64,000 nucleotides of DNA, taken from CAXQUZ01 sp942491145 (GTDB taxonomy: Bacteria; Myxococcota_A; UBA796; UBA2385). Positions 60,648 through 64,000 of the stretch are shown here, piece by piece (position 1 is the first letter of the stretch; each line of letters starts with the position of its first letter). The notes beneath the pieces are model-generated. The model was given only the letters and a program-made list of their open reading frames with translations. It did no database searches and was not told the origin of the DNA. The position numbers were made by a program, and so were the translations under genes. The stretch lies in contig CALOBC010000061.1 of NCBI GenBank assembly GCA_942491145.1, positions 62,001 through 126,000 on the forward strand. Reading direction: 5' to 3'.

Positions 60648-61388
60648 ATGGACCTCCCCCAACCTCTCCAGCAGGGTGTGCTGCTCCGCCGGTACAAGCG
60701 CTTCCTCGCCGACATTCGCTTGGACGATGGCACCGAGATCACTGCGCACTGCCCCAACCCGGGCGCGATGACGTCCTGCGCCATCGAAGGTGGCCGGGTG
60801 CTCGTGTCCCACCACACCGACCCCCGCCGCAAGCTGGCATGGACCTGGCAGCTGGCATGGGGTGGGGACGATGGGCGCGCAGAGATCTTGATCAACACCC
60901 ACCTCGCCAATGCCGTGATTGCCGAAGGCATTGACCAACAGGCCATTCCCGCGCTGTCCGGCTATGCGAATCTGCGACGGGAGGCCCCATTCAGACCCGA
61001 CCACAAGGGACGTGTGGACATCCTCCTGTCCGATCCCTCGCCAGACCGGGGGGGCCCGGCCCTGTGCTACGTCGAGATCAAGAGTGTCAGCCTTGCTGTG
61101 GGTGGGGGCATCGCTGCGTTTCCGGACTCCCGAACCAAGCGAGGCCTCGCCCATCTCCAAGAGCTCATGGGTGTGCACCGCGCCGGCCACCGGGCGGTCC
61201 AGCTCTTCTTTGTGGCCCGCACCGACATCACGTCCATGCGGCCGGCCGACGAGATCGACCCAGCGTACGCAGACGCCCTCACCGAGGCCCATGCTGAGGG
61301 CGTCGAGGTGATGGCCGTACAAGCGCGGGTCGAGGGCGCTGCGGTGTACTGTGGCGGCGCCGTGCCGGTGGACTTGAGCCGGCCCTGA
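60648..61388 (+). CDS. sfsA: SfsA family nuclease
   Basis: A 246-residue protein of usual SfsA length. Recognisable blocks: LLRRYKRFLADIRLDDGTEITAHCPNPGAM near the start; the catalytic-type GRVDILLSD...CYVEIKSVSL (Asp, Glu-x-Lys of the PD-(D/E)XK nuclease fold); and FPDSRTKRGLAHLQEL, with VQLFFVARTDI. SfsA binds DNA and has nuclease activity; its E. coli name comes from a sugar-fermentation phenotype. ATG 60648 gives the normal N-terminus. Confidence 0.93.
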   Translation: MDLPQPLQQGVLLRRYKRFLADIRLDDGTEITAHCPNPGAMTSCAIEGGRVLVSHHTDPRRKLAWTWQLAWGGDDGRAEILINTHLANAVIAEGIDQQAIPALSGYANLRREAPFRPDHKGRVDILLSDPSPDRGGPALCYVEIKSVSLAVGGGIAAFPDSRTKRGLAHLQELMGVHRAGHRAVQLFFVARTDITSMRPADEIDPAYADALTEAHAEGVEVMAVQARVEGAAVYCGGAVPVDLSRP

Positions 61389-61417
61389 CGGGGGCCTCGA
61401 CACTCAGCCCAGCGCGC

Positions 61418-62551
61418 TCACTCGCCGGGAACGGTCCCGTCGACCATCCAGTCCACCACGTCGGAAGCCAGGTCAAAGTCGGTGTTGGTGAAGACCGAGC
61501 CCAGCTCGCCGGTGTTCAGGGAGAAGCCCGGATCTGCCATCTGGGACGCCGTGAAGCGCACCGAGTCCGGCGGCACGTTGACGTCCTGAGACGACCAGAT
61601 GACTGCAGTGGTCGCCGGAACCAATCCTTCCACAACGGCCGCCGCCACGCTGTGTTGGTCGATGTCGGCCACGACGTCTTCGCCATAGATGACGCCGAAG
61701 CCCATCAGCTCATCTTCCCAGGCGGTCGGGTCGCTCTCGTACGCCGACAACAAGTCCGGCGAGGAGTCGATCACCACCGACGCGAGGGTCGCGGTCTCGT
61801 TGGCGGGGTCGTTCGCCAGCTCGGCAACACCCCGGCCACCAGAGCCCAGGCCGACCAAGTGGTGGCTGGCGCTGTCGATCTCGAGGGGAATGTCCAGGCC
61901 GATGGCGCCCGCGACCGCACCATCCCGGAGCGCACCGTAGGCCAGCTTGGCCAGCGTGAGGCCATTGCGTTCAAAGCCTTCGAGCGCAGGGTCGCCCACT
62001 TCGCCGTGCCACAGGTCGCCCCAGCAATTCGCCGGAATGATGACCACAGCGCCCTTGTTGACCAGAGCGGACGGCAGCGCGCCCAGGTTGTCCTCGCTGG
62101 GATCCACCAATGTGGGGTTCATGCCGACCGTTTCCCAGACCTTGGACAGCGCCCACGGGCGCTCCAGCCGAGACTCGGCCCGGTAGTGCACACCGCCGAG
62201 GATGTCGGTGGGGTCTTGCTCGATCACATAGTCAAACGCACCGGAGTGCAGCAGCAAGACGCCAGGGACCGGACCCGTCGCTTCGGGATCGTAGACCGCG
62301 TAGATGCGTGCAGCCTCCCCATCGGGGCAGACCAGATCGTCCATGTCGAAGGCGCGCATCACAGCGGTGTCGGACTCGACAAACGTGTTGGCGAAGGGCA
62401 TCTCGGTGAAGTCGAGCTTCGTGAGATCCTCCGCCGGCTTGAAGCAGCCCGCACTCAGGCCGCAGATCACGAGCACGCCGGCCAGACGGACGATGCCGCG
62501 GGACTGCAGCACGGTGGAGCGGGCTTCTCGGGAGACGACGAATTCGCGCAC
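61418..62551 (-). CDS. Alpha/beta hydrolase-like lipoprotein lacking canonical nucleophile elbow
   Basis: A 377-residue lipoprotein (signal with lipobox GLSAGC). Segments read like an alpha/beta hydrolase: PGVLLLHSGAFDYVIEQ (oxyanion-type strand), KGAVVIIPANCWGDLWHGE, and HHLVGLGSGGRGVAELAN at the nucleophile position. There the usual Gly-x-Ser-x-Gly becomes Gly-Leu-Gly-Ser-Gly-Gly, so activity is uncertain. A possible acidic residue is in VIWSSQDVNVPPDSV. GAGGT a few bases before GTG 62551 supports the start. Confidence 0.65.
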   Translation of the reverse strand: MREFVVSREARSTVLQSRGIVRLAGVLVICGLSAGCFKPAEDLTKLDFTEMPFANTFVESDTAVMRAFDMDDLVCPDGEAARIYAVYDPEATGPVPGVLLLHSGAFDYVIEQDPTDILGGVHYRAESRLERPWALSKVWETVGMNPTLVDPSEDNLGALPSALVNKGAVVIIPANCWGDLWHGEVGDPALEGFERNGLTLAKLAYGALRDGAVAGAIGLDIPLEIDSASHHLVGLGSGGRGVAELANDPANETATLASVVIDSSPDLLSAYESDPTAWEDELMGFGVIYGEDVVADIDQHSVAAAVVEGLVPATTAVIWSSQDVNVPPDSVRFTASQMADPGFSLNTGELGSVFTNTDFDLASDVVDWMVDGTVPGE

Positions 62552-62578
62552 GGTGACCTCGGAGGACTGAGCGGCCGA

Positions 62579-62587
62579 ACCTTAGCA
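62579..62587 (-). promoter_or_regulatory. Possible extended -10 element of hydrolase-like lipoprotein gene
   Basis: On the minus strand TGCTAAGGT lies 27 bases before GTG 62551, a normal leader distance. TG-n-TAAGGT (3 of 6 matches to TATAAT) is similar to the other GCTA elements. No clear -35. Confidence 0.3.
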
Positions 62588-62833
62588 GGCCGCGGACCTG
62601 CGTGGGAGAGGGACCGCAGGGCCCAGGCCACATCGCCGTCCCCGTCGTTGCCTTCAGGGTCGCTGGCCAGTCCAGACCCGGCCGGCGCCACACGCCATCG
62701 GGGGGGCTCCGAGACCCTGGTTCCGCCGCCCTCCCCCCCCCGGGGGCTCCGCAGCCAAGGCCGGGCCCTGCGTGGTACAACGCCGCCCCTTCCACCCTTT
62801 TTCCGTGGCCCCCACTCCGCCGAGGTGAATCCG

Positions 62834-63727
62834 ATGAAAGCCAGCCTGACCGCGATCATCTGCCTGGGGTCCCTCGCGGCCCTGACCGCCTGCGGGGATC
62901 AGGAGCCCGCCGTCCCCGCCACTCCCGCCGTGGAGGACAAGTGTCCCAAGGTGGGCATGGACGCGATGACTGGGCGATGGATCAAAGTCAACGGCAAGGC
63001 CGCTGACAAGAACTTCCGCTTCGAATTTGTGCAGAACGGCAACGCTGCAGAGCTCTGGTACACCGGCGGCGGCTTCACCAAGCGGCGCCTGTCGGGCGAG
63101 CGCCGCGAAGATGACTGGAAGTTTACCGAAGTGCTGGATGCCGCTGCTGAAGCGCGTTTTCAGAGCGGCGACCGCTCGAAGGTGCGCCTGTTCGTCAACC
63201 CCTACAAGAAGCAGTGCAGCCTGCGGGTCACCGAGGTCGAGCTGGTCTCCGAGAAGGGCAAAGAGCGCGAGAAGCCCAAGGGCACCTTTGTCGAGTACCT
63301 GGAGTTTCCCGAGGGTCAGGACATGTCCTTCCGCGCGTGCGACGGCCCGCTGTGGCTGGGCGACGCGGCCAAGGACGCCGCGCTCGCGCAGAAGCAAGTC
63401 AGCGAGAACGGCAGCCCCGACCCCGGACACAGCCTCGGACCTGCGATTCCCGTTGGGCTGTGGACCGATGCGGCCGCGGATGGCGACGCAGCGTGCACGT
63501 TCGACATGGACCTGTTCTTTGACGACCGGCCGGCCCGTGCGGCGGACAAGTCCGTCCGGCCCCCCGTCCCCGCGGGCGAGGTCAAGGACGGCAAGCGGTC
63601 GTGGCTGGTCCCCGACTGGTACGCCCCCTACTCGGGCAACCACCACTTCCAGATCTTCCGAAACAAAACCTGTGGCGGCAAGCGCGAGCTGATCGACGTG
63701 CGCTGCCTCGAAGCCGTGTTGGACTAG
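62834..63727 (+). CDS. Lipoprotein of unknown function
   Basis: A 297-residue lipoprotein (lipobox LTAC20). The mature part is beta-rich, with several well-spaced Cys (KCPKVG, KKQCSLRV, FRACDG, AACTFD, KTCGG and RCLE) that may form disulphides, and aromatic strands (FRFEFVQNGNAAELWYTGGGF; SWLVPDWYAPYSGNHHFQIFRN). No family recognised. GAGGTGA before ATG 62834 makes the start clear. The FabZ-like gene starts 2 bases after the stop. Confidence 0.75.
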   Translation: MKASLTAIICLGSLAALTACGDQEPAVPATPAVEDKCPKVGMDAMTGRWIKVNGKAADKNFRFEFVQNGNAAELWYTGGGFTKRRLSGERREDDWKFTEVLDAAAEARFQSGDRSKVRLFVNPYKKQCSLRVTEVELVSEKGKEREKPKGTFVEYLEFPEGQDMSFRACDGPLWLGDAAKDAALAQKQVSENGSPDPGHSLGPAIPVGLWTDAAADGDAACTFDMDLFFDDRPARAADKSVRPPVPAGEVKDGKRSWLVPDWYAPYSGNHHFQIFRNKTCGGKRELIDVRCLEAVLD

Positions 63728-63729
63728 CT

Positions 63730-64000
63730 ATGCGTTGGGGATTGATTGACACTATCGACGACATGGTCGTCGGGAAGAGCGCTGTCGGGCACCGCACCTG
63801 GGACCCGAACCTGCCGCTCTTCCAAGACCACTTTCCGGACTTTCCGGTGGTGCCCGGCGTGCTCACCCTGGAGTCCCTGGCCCAGCTGTCCGGCAAGCTG
63901 ATCGGCTACACCGTGCGAAAAGAGCGTGGTGACTGGCCTTTTCCCATTCTGAGCATGATGGAGCGGGTCAAGTTTCGCCGCTTCATCCCGCCCGGGGTGC
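63730..64000 (+). CDS. FabZ/FabA-like hotdog dehydratase (truncated by window edge)
   Basis: The first 90 residues of a hotdog-fold protein. LPLFQDHFPDFPVVPGVLTLESLAQLSGKLIGY matches the active-site region of (3R)-hydroxyacyl-ACP dehydratases, with the catalytic His in DHFPDFPVVPG. MERVKFRRFIPPG is the next conserved block. It acts in fatty-acid or polyketide synthesis. The rest of the gene lies beyond base 64000. Confidence 0.88.
   Translation, partial: MRWGLIDTIDDMVVGKSAVGHRTWDPNLPLFQDHFPDFPVVPGVLTLESLAQLSGKLIGYTVRKERGDWPFPILSMMERVKFRRFIPPGV

Overview
The window is a GC-rich, gene-dense chromosomal segment of a predatory/social deltaproteobacterial type, most likely a Myxococcota bacterium or close relative. 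The lineage is inferred from content, not from a marker gene: two Hanks-type Ser/Thr kinases and three FHA domains, an AgmX/PglI C-terminal protein, MopE-type metal-binding motifs, two proteins ending in a MYXO-CTERM-like tail (Cys, hydrophobic helix, Arg-Arg), many lipoproteins with acidic or Gly/Asp low-complexity linkers, DUF547, DUF4856, imelysin and LA_2272-type surface repeats. There are no tRNA or rRNA genes, insertion sequences, CRISPR arrays or phage genes that I can see. All called genes look intact, and the last one runs off the right edge.

Layout. 0.3-6.5 kb: a secreted beta-helix/MopE protein, a kinase with PEGA and helix-hairpin-helix tail, a DUF547 lipoprotein and a conserved unknown. 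6.5-11 kb: a VTT membrane protein, a GNAT acetyltransferase, FHA proteins, an MBL hydrolase and a fatty-acid desaturase. 11-13.9 kb: a secreted 5'-nucleotidase-like protein with a predicted outer-membrane barrel tail. 14-21.6 kb: an apparent iron-uptake operon on the minus strand (DUF4856 lipoprotein, imelysin-like lipoprotein, then one reading frame holding a sterol-desaturase domain followed by a FecA-like TonB receptor). It is preceded by a promoter that overlaps a perfect 7-1-7 Fur-like palindrome. Upstream lies a thioredoxin/octaheme cytochrome c.

21.6-23.3 kb: a small beta-barrel-like protein coupled to an RsmB/NOP RNA methyltransferase. 23.3-30.1 kb: a tightly overlapping five-gene minus-strand operon (lipoprotein, two paralogous polytopic GT-C-like membrane proteins, two anchored periplasmic proteins), three members of which are built from internal repeats; this is my best candidate for an undescribed envelope system. 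30.2-37.8 kb: a diiron ferritin-like protein, an AgmX/PglI protein and a double-length UvrA. 37.9-44.6 kb: a glycosyltransferase, an esterase-like lipoprotein, a degenerate site-2-protease homologue, a single-domain response regulator, an LA_2272 repeat protein and another GT-C-like protein.

44.9-48.4 kb: a UbiA prenyltransferase overlapping a membrane histidine kinase, convergent with an MscS channel. 48.7-53.7 kb: an S1 protease, an alpha/beta hydrolase, DUF2835, a lipoprotein, TatD, TcdA and an unknown. 53.7-55.1 kb: two paralogous lipoproteins. 55.3-60.5 kb: a heterodimeric ABC exporter, a FluC fluoride channel and a second kinase. 60.6-64 kb: SfsA, a hydrolase-like lipoprotein, a further lipoprotein and a FabZ/FabA-like hotdog protein.

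Genes are packed with ATGA/GTGA overlaps, and three convergent pairs overlap at their 3' ends, leaving no room for conventional intergenic terminators. Most long ORFs in other frames are antisense shadows produced by high GC.
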